Shown: piece by piece, positions 20,095-29,900 of the stretch
How positions within the stretch are numbered: the stretch's first letter is position 1
Layout: every line of letters starts with the position of its first letter
Made by a program: the position numbers and the translations under genes
Source: Candidatus Anammoximicrobium sp.
GTDB taxonomy: Bacteria; Planctomycetota; Planctomycetia; Pirellulales; Pirellulaceae
Reading direction: 5' to 3'
DNA length: 46,476 nucleotides
NCBI GenBank assembly: GCA_012515235.1
Contig: JAAYYU010000256.1
Coordinates: 1-46,476, forward strand
The notes under the pieces: model-generated
What the model saw: the letters and a program-made list of their open reading frames with translations, nothing else
What the model was told of the DNA's origin: nothing
Database searches by the model: none

Positions 20095-21579
20095 TCAGTC
20101 CAGATGCTCGCGGCGCAACGCCAGGAGTGAACCCAGCGCGGGCTTCGGAAGGGCTTGGCCGGTGAACAGGCCGCCGTGGGCGTAGCGGTGGGGAAGTGAA
20201 TCGAAGACCTGGTTCCAGACCAAAGCTTGCACCGGTTGCTTGGCGAGCAGGGCGGGCCAAAGCTGTTCCACCTTCCGTTTCTGGTCCTGCGCCGACAGTC
20301 CCGACGGAAAAGCGAATGGAGAAACGACGCTGCGATCGCTCGCCAGCGAATCGGGTTCCAGGCTGCTGGGAATCGTAAACATCACGATCAGGGGCAAACC
20401 GAGCATCGCCCACATGTCGATGTGGTCGGTCACCTCGAGCACGTCGCGCGGCAAGGACCCGCCCGGCCAGTAGCCGTGGTTGATTTCCAGGCCGATTCCG
20501 GCGATGTCGGCGTCCGCACGAAGCAGGAAATCGACGAATTGGACAGGGGAGAGCGTCGCCCGGCCCCAAGCCAAAGGCTCGCCCCAGGGCTGATCGACGC
20601 TCAGAAAGACCGGCGTGCGCGAATCGCGGCGGCGAGCCGTTTCGACGACCAGCGCGGCCAGCCGAAGTTTCTGCTCGTCGCCCAGCCACGGATCGGCCGT
20701 GGTCGCGGACACGGCGTGCCACAAATGAACCTGGTTGCGGTATCTTTCCACGGCCGCTTCGACAAACCTCCGGACGGCCTTGGCCAAGCCAGCCAGATCC
20801 AGGCTCCCCGCCGTCACCCAGTCCGGCAGACGTTCGCGGTGCAGGGACACCAGCGGGCCTCCGATCACTTTCAGGCCGTACCGGTAGCACCATTGCACCT
20901 GTTTGTCGCAGGCCCCCCATTCCCAGCGATCCGCAGTGGGCTGAACGTCGCGCCAACTGCAGGGCACGACGGCGGCGTTGAACGCGGCGCGGAACATGGG
21001 CTCGGTATTGGCGGGGAGCATCTCGTTTCCCAGATTTCCGGCCAAGAGCGTAGGCAGCGGGCCCGCTGCCTGATGCCGGATCCGGAGTGTTTGCTGGGCG
21101 TATTCGCTGCCCAACCGTTCCGTGGCATTCAAGCTTTGGCGTATGGCCTCTTCCGCGGCGGCCGCCGCGGCGAGCTCATCTTGCTGCGAAGTTGCGGCCT
21201 GGACGAACGTCTGGGACGACGTCTGAATTTGCGCCGCCAATTCGCGCGGGACGCGCAGTCCGGCCATCTTCCAGATTTCCGCTTTGGTCCGCAGGCGATT
21301 TACCGAGCCGCGTGCCAACTCGACAGGCAAATGGTACGGGGGCTCCCGCTCCATCAGCGTGGCCGTACACAGCAGCAATTCGCCGTGACCTTCCACTTGC
21401 CAGGGGATGTAAACGTTGCCGGAATCGCGGCTCTCCCGTTCCAGTCGAACGATGCGGTCGGTCTCCCAGACCTTTCGGACCGCGGTGGGCGTGCCGTCCA
21501 GGCCGGCGACGTACGTCCTGTCCAGAGCGCCGTTGGCCAAGCGTTCAGGATGCGGATTAAGAAGTCGCAAAAAACCCAT
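20095..21579 (-). CDS. GH10-like TIM-barrel protein, probably lacking both catalytic Glu residues
   Basis: A 494-aa protein from ATG 21579 (TTG at 21600 is upstream in frame; GGCAGGA precedes the ATG). The N-terminal 120 residues are a beta-rich domain. An Ala-rich helix (about 135-180) follows, then a TIM barrel resembling GH10 xylanases: MFRAAFNAAVVPCSWRDVQP, then WEWGACDKQVQWCYRYGLKV and GGPLVSLHRERLPDWV. The GH10 acid/base site (normally WDVVNE) aligns with HLWHAVSATTAD (from about residue 285), and the nucleophile site (normally ITELD) aligns with LIVMFTIPSS (about residues 396-405). Neither carries Glu, so xylanase chemistry looks unlikely and a binding or diverged role is more likely. 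No signal peptide is seen. The alignment was made by eye, so the loss of catalysis is an inference. Confidence 0.6.
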   Translation of the reverse strand: MGFLRLLNPHPERLANGALDRTYVAGLDGTPTAVRKVWETDRIVRLERESRDSGNVYIPWQVEGHGELLLCTATLMEREPPYHLPVELARGSVNRLRTKAEIWKMAGLRVPRELAAQIQTSSQTFVQAATSQQDELAAAAAAEEAIRQSLNATERLGSEYAQQTLRIRHQAAGPLPTLLAGNLGNEMLPANTEPMFRAAFNAAVVPCSWRDVQPTADRWEWGACDKQVQWCYRYGLKVIGGPLVSLHRERLPDWVTAGSLDLAGLAKAVRRFVEAAVERYRNQVHLWHAVSATTADPWLGDEQKLRLAALVVETARRRDSRTPVFLSVDQPWGEPLAWGRATLSPVQFVDFLLRADADIAGIGLEINHGYWPGGSLPRDVLEVTDHIDMWAMLGLPLIVMFTIPSSLEPDSLASDRSVVSPFAFPSGLSAQDQKRKVEQLWPALLAKQPVQALVWNQVFDSLPHRYAHGGLFTGQALPKPALGSLLALRREHLD

Positions 21580-21765
21580 GATCCGTAAATTTCCTGCCAA
21601 ACGTCACTCGCGGATAGGGCAAGTTACACGAAATCGGCGGCGATCGCCTCGGAAGACCCGCATCGCCGCGGCCCCCCCTCTCTCGCCCCGAATCTGCAAT
21701 TGATATATTTAACGTGTTTGCAGGGTTTGTGCTAGCGAGTTTTCTCCTCTGGCAAGGAATCGACG

Positions 21766-22653
21766 ATGAGTGACGCCGTTACCAGAACGACACTGTCGGG
21801 GTGGCCGGTCCGCCGCGGCAAGGTCCGGGATATTTACGATTTGGGCGACCGGCTGCTAATGATCAGCACCGACCGAATCAGCGCCTTCGATTGGGTGCTG
21901 CCCACTCCGATCCCCGACAAAGGACGCGTGCTGACCCAAATCAGTGCCTTTTGGTTCGCCTTGCTCGACACTCCCAATCATCTGCTTTCTGAGGACGTGC
22001 AATCGCTGGCCTTGCCCGCCGACGCCGATCCCGCCAGTTTGACCGGACGCAGCATGATCGTCCGCAAGTGTGAAGTCGTGCCCATCGAGTGCGTCGTCCG
22101 GGGCTATCTGGAAGGCTCGGGGTGGAAGGAGTACCAGCAGAACCAGGCGGTGTGCGGCATCCCCTTGCCCGCCGGCCTGCAGCAGGGTTCGCCGTTGGCC
22201 GAGCCAATTTTCACTCCGGCCACCAAGGAAGAGAGCGGGCACGACATCAACATCTCGTACGAGCAAATGACGGACCTCGTGGGCGCCGAAACCGCCCGCG
22301 AACTGCGGGATCGCAGCATCGAGATTTACCGCCGCGGCGCCGAGTACGCGCGCGCCAAGGGGATCATCATCGCCGACACGAAGTTCGAGTGGGGCCATGT
22401 CGACGGCCAGTTGATCCTGATCGACGAGGTGCTGACCCCGGACAGTTCCCGTTTCTGGCCCGCCGACCGGTATGCGCCGGGCCGCGCCCAGCCGTCTTAC
22501 GACAAACAGTTCGTGCGCGACTGGCTGACGGCCAGCGGGTGGGACAAGAACAGCGAGCCCCCCGCACTGCCGGATGCCGTGGTGAGTAAGACGCGCGAGA
22601 AGTACATCGAGGCCTACGAACGCCTGACGGGCAAACCGTTTACCTGGAGGTAG
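21766..22653 (+). CDS. purC: SAICAR synthase (phosphoribosylaminoimidazole-succinocarboxamide synthase)
   Basis: A 295-aa PurC. It joins CAIR with aspartate using ATP in purine synthesis, in the cytosol. Family features are RRGKVRDIYDLGDRLLMI near the start, TDRISAFDWVLPTPIPDKG, VRKCEVVPIECVVRGYLEGSGWKEY, EPIFTPATKEESGHDINIS, GIIIADTKFEWG, LIDEVLTPDSSRFWP and YDKQFVRDWL. It belongs to the approximately 300-aa class (as in yeast and many bacteria), longer than E. coli PurC. The ATG has aaggaa upstream. It stands alone, divergent from the GH10-like gene; the 186-bp gap holds an AT-rich stretch (gatatatttaac, about 21702-21713) that may contain a promoter. Confidence 0.96.
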   Translation: MSDAVTRTTLSGWPVRRGKVRDIYDLGDRLLMISTDRISAFDWVLPTPIPDKGRVLTQISAFWFALLDTPNHLLSEDVQSLALPADADPASLTGRSMIVRKCEVVPIECVVRGYLEGSGWKEYQQNQAVCGIPLPAGLQQGSPLAEPIFTPATKEESGHDINISYEQMTDLVGAETARELRDRSIEIYRRGAEYARAKGIIIADTKFEWGHVDGQLILIDEVLTPDSSRFWPADRYAPGRAQPSYDKQFVRDWLTASGWDKNSEPPALPDAVVSKTREKYIEAYERLTGKPFTWR

Positions 22654-22725
22654 CCGGCCGAGTCGCGGCGACCGTGCGGCCGTCCGGGCGTGGTCTGCAC
22701 GTCCGGGGACCGTGGCGCCTGCAAA

Positions 22726-22745
22726 CGCCGCCCGCGTGGGCGGCG
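22726..22745. terminator. Possible terminator hairpin between convergent genes
   Basis: A perfect 8-bp stem (cgccgccc with gggcggcg) with loop gcgt lies between the stops of purC and the methyltransferase. There is no T-run on either side, so it could instead be a short REP-like palindrome. Confidence 0.4.
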
Positions 22746-22777
22746 CAGATCGAACGCGCAAGACGGATCGGTCCTCG

Positions 22778-23506
22778 TCATTTCATCTTTCGCGTGATGC
22801 ACATCCCCCAGCGCGACGCGTCCACAAAGGCGGTTTCCAAGTCGGGATTGGACGCGATCGCTTGGAAGTAGTCGTGCATCTGGTCCGCCTGCCCCGACGA
22901 GTCGTGGGCGATGATCAGGCCGCCGCTGCGGACCCGGGGAAGCAGCTGGCTCAGGTAATCGGTGAAGCCCTCTTTTTCCGCGTCGAGCAGCACCAGGTCG
23001 ATCGGCCCCTCCAGGCGCGTGATCGTCTGGTGGGCGTCTCCCTCGACCAACGTCAGCAGCGGCTCGACGCCGGCCCGCTTGAAGTTGGCTTTCGCCAGGG
23101 CGATCCGCTGCGGATCGATTTCGTGCGTCGTGAGTTTCCCACCGGTGGACCGCAACGCCAGGCAGAACCAGAGGGCCGAGTAGCCGTTGGCGGTGCCGAT
23201 TTCAACGACGTGCTTGGCCCCCAGCGTCTCCGTCAGCATTCTCAGCACGCGGCCGTCCTCGGGCCAGACGTTCCCCATGCCGCGAGACTGATTCACATGC
23301 ATGTCCTCCAGCGCGGCAACGATCTTCCGCTCGGCCTCGTCGCGCGGCTGGGGGTGCAGCGTCAGAAACTGGCGCGAGACCTCCAAGGCGTTCGGCGGCC
23401 GCTTCTTGGCAGGTGCATTCGGCCCCTGTGTCCGCACTCGCGGCACCAACACCGCCGCGAACAGGACGATTCCCGCTCCGGCCACTATCCATCGCCATCC
23501 GCGCAT
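22778..23506 (-). CDS. Membrane-anchored or exported class I O-methyltransferase
   Basis: A 242-aa protein starting MRGWRWIVAGAGIVLFAAVL, an N-terminal membrane anchor or signal. The rest is a SAM-dependent O-methyltransferase of the catechol/caffeoyl-CoA type (Methyltransf_3/24). Motif I is VVEIGTANGYSALWF (about residues 100-114), followed by THEIDPQRIALAKANFKRAG, VEGDAHQTI and the metal-site LVLLDAEKEGFTDYL (Asp175, Lys178), then SGGLIIAHDSS. It methylates a hydroxyl on an unknown acceptor. Most such enzymes are cytosolic; the hydrophobic N-terminus is odd but also met in planctomycete members. The frame is open upstream to 24058, but that is antisense-coding shadow of the next gene. Confidence 0.82.
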   Translation of the reverse strand: MRGWRWIVAGAGIVLFAAVLVPRVRTQGPNAPAKKRPPNALEVSRQFLTLHPQPRDEAERKIVAALEDMHVNQSRGMGNVWPEDGRVLRMLTETLGAKHVVEIGTANGYSALWFCLALRSTGGKLTTHEIDPQRIALAKANFKRAGVEPLLTLVEGDAHQTITRLEGPIDLVLLDAEKEGFTDYLSQLLPRVRSGGLIIAHDSSGQADQMHDYFQAIASNPDLETAFVDASRWGMCITRKMK

Positions 23507-23631
23507 GACCTTGCTCCTCGGTGGTTCGAAAACGGGCTCTTGCCGGCCGTGTCCGACACGGGATCTGAACCCGTCCCAGGCCCTGACACCCGCCATTGTA
23601 CCATCGTCTTGGCGAGCGTGCGAGGTTGAGT

Positions 23632-24807
23632 TCAGGGCCACTGGAGCCCTTCCGGCAGCCGGTTCAGATTCCGGCAGCCCTCGCGAGTGACGATGACCAG
23701 ATCCTCGACGCGGATGCCGCCGACGGCCTTGCAGTACAGGCCTGGTTCGATGGTGACGGCATCGCCGACGACGAGTTCCGGTCCGCCTTTGTCCAGCAGG
23801 GGCGGTTCGTGGACGTCCAGTCCAATGCCGTGACCGGTGCCGTGGGTGATGGCACAGTACGTGTCCGGGGCGTCGGCAGGGGGAAGTCCGACGGAGTAAC
23901 CGTGCGCGGTTATGGCGGCCTGGGTGGCTTCGTTGACGGCTTCGCCCGTAACGCCCGCCCGGCAGGCGGCGGCCGCGGCGGCCTTGGCGGCGACGACCGC
24001 GCGATGCATGCGCCGCAGTTCGTCGGACACCTGGCCGTGGACGGCCGTGCGCGTGCAATCGCCGTAGTACAGGGTCTTACGGTTCCGCGGGAAAATGTCG
24101 ATGATCACGGGCTGTTCGGTTCTCAGCTCGCCCGCTCCGCTGTCGTGGCAGTCCGCGCCTTGCGGACCGCCGGCAATGATCGACGTCGGATTAGTGTAAC
24201 CGCGCTGGAGGAGAAAGACGTCGACCGCCGCGCGCAGTCGCTCGGACGTCAATGGCTGGCCGTCCACCATCAGTACTCCATCGGCCCGGGCTTTCGCACG
24301 GCAGACGGTCTCGCAAGCCATTTGCATGGCGGCTTCCGTCGCCTGCTGCGATTCCTGCAGCCACTGGATCTCCTGTTCGTCTTTGGACCGCCGCTGGACC
24401 ACGCCCCAGTCCGGATCGCAGTCCACGGCGATGCCGGCTTTTTGGATCTCGTGAGCGAACAGCAGCGGGAGCGTGCGGTCGGCGATCGCGCGGCGGACGC
24501 CGCTGCGCCGCAGGCATTCCGCGACAGCTTGCGCAGTGGCCGTTTCACGGTCTCCGGACAAGCCGCCTGCGGGCGCGAAGTCCGCGGGGCAGCAGACTCG
24601 GTCCACGCGGGCGTCGCGGCGGGCCCGCTCCATCTCGATGTCTCGCAAAATGAAGATCGCTTCCAGCCGCTTGCCGACCGGCAGTTCGATCAGCGCAGCG
24701 GGGTCGCCCACAGAAAAACGCACGCGCCAATAGAACGCGCAGTTGATCGCCGGAACGCCCGCCCACACGCGGGCGTCGGCGGACGCCAGAGGGACCGATG
24801 ACGACAT
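23632..24807 (-). CDS. M24B Xaa-Pro aminopeptidase-like metallopeptidase
   Basis: A 391-aa protein with creatinase N-domain plus pita-bread C-domain. The dimetal ligands are visible in order: Asp in VIIDIFPRN, Asp in YYGDCTRTAVHG, His in THGTGHGIGLDVHEPP, Glu in IEPGLY and Glu in RVEDLV. The family cleaves Xaa-Pro bonds or related dipeptides using Mn, in the cytosol. ATG at 24807 has GGAG about 8 nt upstream; the frame continues open to 25209, but the extra residues are a low-complexity shadow. The gene is 125 bp upstream of the methyltransferase gene on the same strand and could be transcribed with it. Confidence 0.9.
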   Translation of the reverse strand: MSSSVPLASADARVWAGVPAINCAFYWRVRFSVGDPAALIELPVGKRLEAIFILRDIEMERARRDARVDRVCCPADFAPAGGLSGDRETATAQAVAECLRRSGVRRAIADRTLPLLFAHEIQKAGIAVDCDPDWGVVQRRSKDEQEIQWLQESQQATEAAMQMACETVCRAKARADGVLMVDGQPLTSERLRAAVDVFLLQRGYTNPTSIIAGGPQGADCHDSGAGELRTEQPVIIDIFPRNRKTLYYGDCTRTAVHGQVSDELRRMHRAVVAAKAAAAAACRAGVTGEAVNEATQAAITAHGYSVGLPPADAPDTYCAITHGTGHGIGLDVHEPPLLDKGGPELVVGDAVTIEPGLYCKAVGGIRVEDLVIVTREGCRNLNRLPEGLQWP

Positions 24808-25061
24808 GGCTGACTCCAACTCGACCACAGGACAAAACTCGGCAGGGGCGCGGATCGAGACCGCACCGCCCATCTTGGAGCGACCGGGGCGGAAAAGCAA
24901 GCCGGCGAGGCGACGCGGCGAAGAACGAAACGCAGAAAGAGACCGGGACACAAGAGAACAGGCTGGCCGAAAGACGGAGGCACAGCGGGAGCAGGAACAA
25001 GACAGGAAAAAGGCGGACGGAAGGAACGGACAAAAAGGTTCGGGTAGGCGGGTTGGTAAAC
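24808..25061. other. Purine-skewed gap
   Basis: 254 bp between the M24 peptidase and mobA genes. About 24885-25045 is strongly purine-rich on the plus strand (for example gacaggaaaaaggcggacgg at 25000-25019). It shares words with the 2261-2380 spacer and the 9428-9491 repeat. No coding feature. Confidence 0.35.
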
Positions 25062-25694
25062 TCACAGCCCCAGCGCGCGGCAGACCTCTTCGGGCACCTC
25101 GAAGCCGGCCTGGCGGACCGCGGACAGATAATCGGCCGGCTGGTTCAGGTTCGCCAGCGTCCGCAAATCGGGGTCGGCGGCCCGGAGTTCCGCGACGCTC
25201 ACCCGGCAAGTCCGGACACGCTCATAGAGAAACCGCGGCCGGAGTTGGTGGGCGGCCAGTAACGACTGGATTTCCGGCAACACGCTGGTCCGGTACACGG
25301 CAGCCAACGGGTGCGGGAACTCGCCGTCGACGGGCACGGCGATCTGGTGATCGCCCAGGCGATCGGTCATCAGACGCACGAACGGCGGTGACAGCAGCGG
25401 CACGTCGCAACCGGTGACGTACGCCGCCTCGGCTCGCTCCTGCAGGGCTTCCAGTCCGGCGCACAGGCCTTCCAGCGGGCCGCGGCCTTCGCGGCGATCG
25501 CGGACGACGTGGATCTCCGGCGGGAGTGGCGGCAGTTCCTGCCGCAAAGCGGCGACGACGACCAGCGGATGGGCGGCCTCGCCCAACAATCGCGCCACAC
25601 GTTGGAGCAGTAACTCCGGCCCAAACGGCAAGGACGCTTTGGGCCAGCCCATCCGGCTGCTCTTCCCCCCGCACAGGATAATTCCGCCCGCCAT
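25062..25694 (-). CDS. mobA: Molybdenum cofactor guanylyltransferase
   Basis: A 210-aa MobA. It adds GMP to molybdopterin to give the bis-MGD-type cofactor, in the cytosol. Hallmarks are GGIILCGGKSSRMGWPKASL (GTP-binding loop) near the N-terminus, VVRDRREGRGPLEGL, YVTGCDVPLLSPPFV (metal-binding Asp) and the C-terminal LRTLANLNQPADY. ATG at 25694 is taken as the start; GTG immediately before it is nearer the ribosome site GGAGG. It stands divergent from a homologue of the C subunit of formylmethanofuran dehydrogenase, an enzyme of the molybdo/tungsto-pterin family, which gives a reasonable context. No other cofactor genes are in the window. Confidence 0.92.
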   Translation of the reverse strand: MAGGIILCGGKSSRMGWPKASLPFGPELLLQRVARLLGEAAHPLVVVAALRQELPPLPPEIHVVRDRREGRGPLEGLCAGLEALQERAEAAYVTGCDVPLLSPPFVRLMTDRLGDHQIAVPVDGEFPHPLAAVYRTSVLPEIQSLLAAHQLRPRFLYERVRTCRVSVAELRAADPDLRTLANLNQPADYLSAVRQAGFEVPEEVCRALGL

Positions 25695-25968
25695 CACCGA
25701 TCTGCCTCCGGTGTTCATCACGTCGCCGATCCGCTGCTATCTTAGCACCAAACGGAATGCCGGCAATTCCTCCTCGGCCTTCGCGCCAACGATGCCCCTT
25801 GCCCCGCGTCCGACGAGCAGGCCTTGCCACGCTGCGTGCTTCGAGAAACAAAACGCCAACGTGGCCAGATCCTGTTCGGTGCTAGTCGGTCGGGGGCGGA
25901 TTCGCTATACTCGTCCCCTGGGATGCGTTGGCGTTGGGACGTTGGGCAGTCGCCGCAGGCCGAGGGTG

Positions 25969-26047
25969 AACGGCGGGCGTTCGCACCCCGTTTTTCTATG
26001 GGTTGGCTGCGGTCGCCAGAGCAACCGGCGGACTGACGCCCGCCGTT
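25969..26047. repeat. Nested palindrome upstream of the FhcC gene
   Basis: The arms aacggcgggcgt (25969-25980) and acgcccgccgtt (26036-26047) are perfect reverse complements. Inside them ggttg (26001) pairs with caacc (26022). The right part, gcaaccggcggactgacgcc, resembles the hairpin at 10-29. It lies in the 383-bp divergent gap between mobA and the FhcC gene, ending 30 bp before the ATG, so it could influence expression. A -10-like TATACT lies at 25906-25911. Confidence 0.65.
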
Positions 26048-26077
26048 GGCCCGGAGGGTTCGCGGAGCAAGAGGGTC

Positions 26078-26890
26078 ATGAACCTGCGTTTGGTGTTGAA
26101 AAGCCCGTCGAGCGTGCCTGTCGAGGTGGAGGGGGTGACGCCGGACGCGGTGCGGGACAAGCCGCTGGCGGAGATCGAGCGGCTTCCCATTTTTCACGGC
26201 AACCGGCCGGTCCCGTTGGCCGAGTTTTTCGGCGTTTCGGGCGATCCTGCGGACGGGCGGATGGAGTGGGAAGGCGACTTGTCCGGCGTCCACTGGATCG
26301 GGGCTGCGATGAGCGGCGGCCGGATCCAGATCGCCGGCAACGCCGGGCGTCATGTGGGAAGCGAGATGAGCGGGGGCGAGATCGTCGTCGACGGCGATGC
26401 GGGAGACTGGGTCGGAGGCGAGATGCACGGCGGGCTGATTCACGTCCGGGGCCGGGCCGGACATTTGGTGGGCGCGGCCTATCGGGGCAGCGCTCGGGGG
26501 ATGACCGGCGGGACGATTCTGGTTGCCGGCCCCGTGGGCAACGAGATCGGACACACGATGCGTCGCGGTCTGCTGGCCGTGGGTGGCGCGGGCGATCTAG
26601 CGGGCTTCAATATGCTGGCCGGTTCGATCCTCATTTTCGGTTCCGCGGGCATCCGGAACGGGGCGGGCATGAGGCGTGGAACCATCGCGTTGTTGGGAAC
26701 CGGGACGCCGCCGTTGCTGCCCAGCTTTCGGTTCGCTTGCCGCTACAGACCGGAAGTGATGGCGTTGCTGTTGCGGCACGTGCGCAGCTTGGGTTTTCCC
26801 CCATCCGCGGAGTTGGACGGATCCGAATTCGACCTTTTTAACGGCGACCTGATCGAGGGCGGCCGCGGCGAATTGCTGGTCCGGCGATGA
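26078..26890 (+). CDS. fhcC: Formylmethanofuran dehydrogenase subunit C homologue (FhcC/FwdC)
   Basis: A 270-aa protein. FwdC/FhcC is the parallel beta-helix subunit of the formyltransferase/hydrolase complex, which handles the formyl group carried on methanofuran-like and H4MPT cofactors; methylotrophs and planctomycetes use it in formaldehyde oxidation. The repeated GxxxG-type turns are plain: MSGGRIQIAGNAGRHVGSEM, MSGGEIVVDGDAGDWVGGEM, MHGGLIHVRGRAGHLVGAAY and MTGGTILVAGPVGNEIGHTM. The fold is shared with the GltB C-terminal domain, but the length and C-terminus (DLFNGDLIEGGRGELLV) fit FwdC better. ATG at 26078 has GAGGG upstream. The partner genes fhcA, B and D are not in the window, which is unusual because they usually cluster. 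Confidence 0.85.
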   Translation: MNLRLVLKSPSSVPVEVEGVTPDAVRDKPLAEIERLPIFHGNRPVPLAEFFGVSGDPADGRMEWEGDLSGVHWIGAAMSGGRIQIAGNAGRHVGSEMSGGEIVVDGDAGDWVGGEMHGGLIHVRGRAGHLVGAAYRGSARGMTGGTILVAGPVGNEIGHTMRRGLLAVGGAGDLAGFNMLAGSILIFGSAGIRNGAGMRRGTIALLGTGTPPLLPSFRFACRYRPEVMALLLRHVRSLGFPPSAELDGSEFDLFNGDLIEGGRGELLVRR

Positions 26891-26942
26891 GGCAAGGGGC
26901 AGGTTCAGGACAGAGCGGATGTAGTGCAAGGAGTGCCAAAAG

Positions 26943-29900
26943 GTGGCCCTAACGCGATCTTGTTCCCGTTCTTTCGACAGCGCGACGCGGAGCCGGGGGA
27001 CGGCGTATTACTACGGGCGTTGCGTCCGCATTGTGGCCAACGATGCCAACGGACTGCAGGCCACGGTCGTCGGCAGCGGCCCCGCGCCCTACGACGTGGA
27101 ACTGGATTGGTCGCGGGCCGAGCGAGAAGCCGAGGTCGATGCCTACTGCACTTGTCCCCGCTACGCCGACGGTCACTTGTGCAAACATATTTGGGCAGCG
27201 ATCCTGGCAGCCGACGCGCGGGGACTGGCGCCGCAATTGGCTCGGCAGCCCAGCCTGATTGTCGTCCACGAAAACGAATCGGACGGCGAACCGGACCACA
27301 AGCCGGACGATTGGCTTGACGAAGAATTCCCCGCAGGCCGGCCGCGGTATGCGACACCGCGACAGTCGCCCGGTCCGGGATTCGCCGCCCGCCCGCCGCG
27401 GACTCGAAAGCTGGACTGGAAGCAACTGCTGGCCCCGGCCGTCGGCGCGGCCAAGCCGGGCTTGGCCGCCCACCCGCCGCGCCAGTTGGACGCGGTCGAG
27501 TACGACGGTCGAGGCCGGCGGCACGAGGCGTGGTTCCTGCTGAATCTCACCGCCAGTTTGGAGCGGGGGACGCTGATTGTTGATTTCTACCAGCGGGAGT
27601 CGAGGAAGAGCGGCGGCTTCGGCAAGATCAAACGGTTGAGCGTCCGCCGCAACGAGCGTCTGATCGGTTACAGCGAAGAGGACAGGCAACTGCTGCAGCA
27701 ACTGCTGGGCAACACGGCGCAGAACGACTCGTCGTACGGATCGTACTACTACGGCGGGGCGTTTGCCGATTCGCAAGCGTACAACCGCTGCGCCGTTTCC
27801 GCGGCGCTCCAGGACGTGCTGGTCCCGCGTTTGTGCGGATCGGGCCGGTTTGTCTGGCTGGCGAACAATTCGCTGCCGGTCGAGGAGGGCCGCTGGATCG
27901 CCTGGGACGATGGCCCGGCGTGGCAGTTCCGGCTGGCCGTCCAGGCCGACGACGCACAGCGGCAGTGGACGATTCAGGGCCAGTTGGTCCGGGACGCACA
28001 AATCACGCCGCTGGGCGATGCGGTCTTGCTTCTGTCCAGCGGCCTGGTGCTGTTCCCGCAAGCCCTGGCCCGTTTGGACGCCGCCGCCGACTTCGCTTGG
28101 ATTTCCACGCTGCGCAAGCATCCCGCCATCACGGTGCCCTATGCCGACCGCGGCGAGTTGCTGAAGTATCTCTGCGCGGCTCCCCGACTGCCGCAGGTCG
28201 ATCTGCCCGCGAATCTGAACGTCGTTCAGGTTCGCCCGGAGCCGCAGGGCAAGCTGGCGATTCGTGCGCCGCAACGCTACAGCGATCATCGGTACCTGTG
28301 GGCCAATGTCTCTTTCTTGTACGGCGACTGGACGGTGCCGTGGAGCGACGGTCAGAGTGCGTGGTTCGATGCCGAACAGGATCAGCTGGTGTTCCGTTCG
28401 CTGGACAAAGAGCAGGAGTGTTTCAACCAGCTGACGGCGCTGGACATCCAGCCGATGGCGTCGCCCTCCCATTACACCGACGCGCCGGACGTGCGTTTCC
28501 TGCACAAGCAACTGCCCCACGTCGTCGATCGGCTGACGGCGCAGGGCTGGCAGGTCGAGTCGGAAGGCAAGCTGATCCGGCGGCCGGGCAGTTTTCACTT
28601 GAGCGTCGCCACCGGGATCGACTGGTTTGAGTTGGACGGGCGCGTCGACTTTGACGGCGTCACGGCCTCGCTGCCCAGTCTGCTGAAAGCGCTGCGCAAC
28701 AAGGACAAATACATCCGCCTGGACGACGGCACGCACGGGATCATGCCCGAAGAGTGGCTGAAGAAGTATGGCGGCCTGGCCGATTTGGGCCAGCAGGAGG
28801 AAGGCAAACTGAAGTTCGCCGCCTCCCAGGCGCTGCTGCTGGACGCCCTGTTGGCCGCTCAGGAGAACGTCACGGTCGATGCGCGGTTTGACGAATATCG
28901 CCGCAAACTGCAGTCGTTCGAGGGCGTCGTTGCGTCCGAGGCGCCGCAGGGCTTTGCGGGCTCGCTCCGCGGTTACCAGAAGGACGGACTCGGCTGGCTG
29001 AACTTCCTCCGCGAATTCCGCTTCGGCGGCTGCCTGGCGGACGACATGGGATTGGGCAAGACCGTCCAGGTGCTGGCGATGCTCGAATCCCGCCGCAGCG
29101 GACCGCTGCCCGCGGGCCAGACCCGGAAGCCTTCCCTGGTCGTGGTTCCCAAGAGCCTGGTCTTCAACTGGCTGGAGGAGGCGGCCCGGTTTACGCCGCA
29201 ACTGCGAGTCTTGGACTATTCCGGCCTGGAGCGGGCGGCCCTGCGGGAACGCTTTGCCGACTACGACGCGATCGTGGCCACGTACGGGATCTTGCGGCGC
29301 GACATCGTCGAACTCCGGAAGATCCCCTTGGACTACGCCATCCTGGACGAATCGCAGGCCATCAAGAACGCCAATGCCCAAGCGGCCAAGGCGTGCCGTC
29401 TGCTGCAAGCCGACCATCGCCTGGCGATGACCGGCACGCCGGTCGAGAACCATTTGGGCGAGTTATGGTCGCTGTTCGAGTTCCTCAACCCCGGCATGCT
29501 CGGCCGGTCCGGCGCGTTCACGTCGTTGACCAAGTCGGGCCGCAGCCGGGATGAGGACGATGGGACGTTGCCGCTGCTGGCCCATGCCCTGCGGCCCTTT
29601 CTGCTCCGCCGCACTAAGGAGCAGGTGCTGAGCGAATTGCCGGAGAAGACCGAACAAACGCTGTACTGCGAAATGGAGTCCAAACAGCGGAAACTGTACG
29701 ACGAATTGCGGGACTTTTACCGCTCCAGCCTGAGCGAACGCGTCGCAAAACTGGGCCTTGCCAAGGCCAAGATCCACGTGCTGGAAGCCCTGCTCCGGCT
29801 CCGCCAGGCCGCCTGTCATCCGGGGCTGATCGATGCCAAACGAGCGACCGAGGCCAGCGCCAAACTGGAACTGCTGATGGAACAGATTGCGGAGGTCGTT

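Noticed and set aside
23521..23631. tRNA-like string near ttcgaa
   Set aside because: No cloverleaf arms or acceptor stem could be drawn; it is ordinary intergenic sequence.
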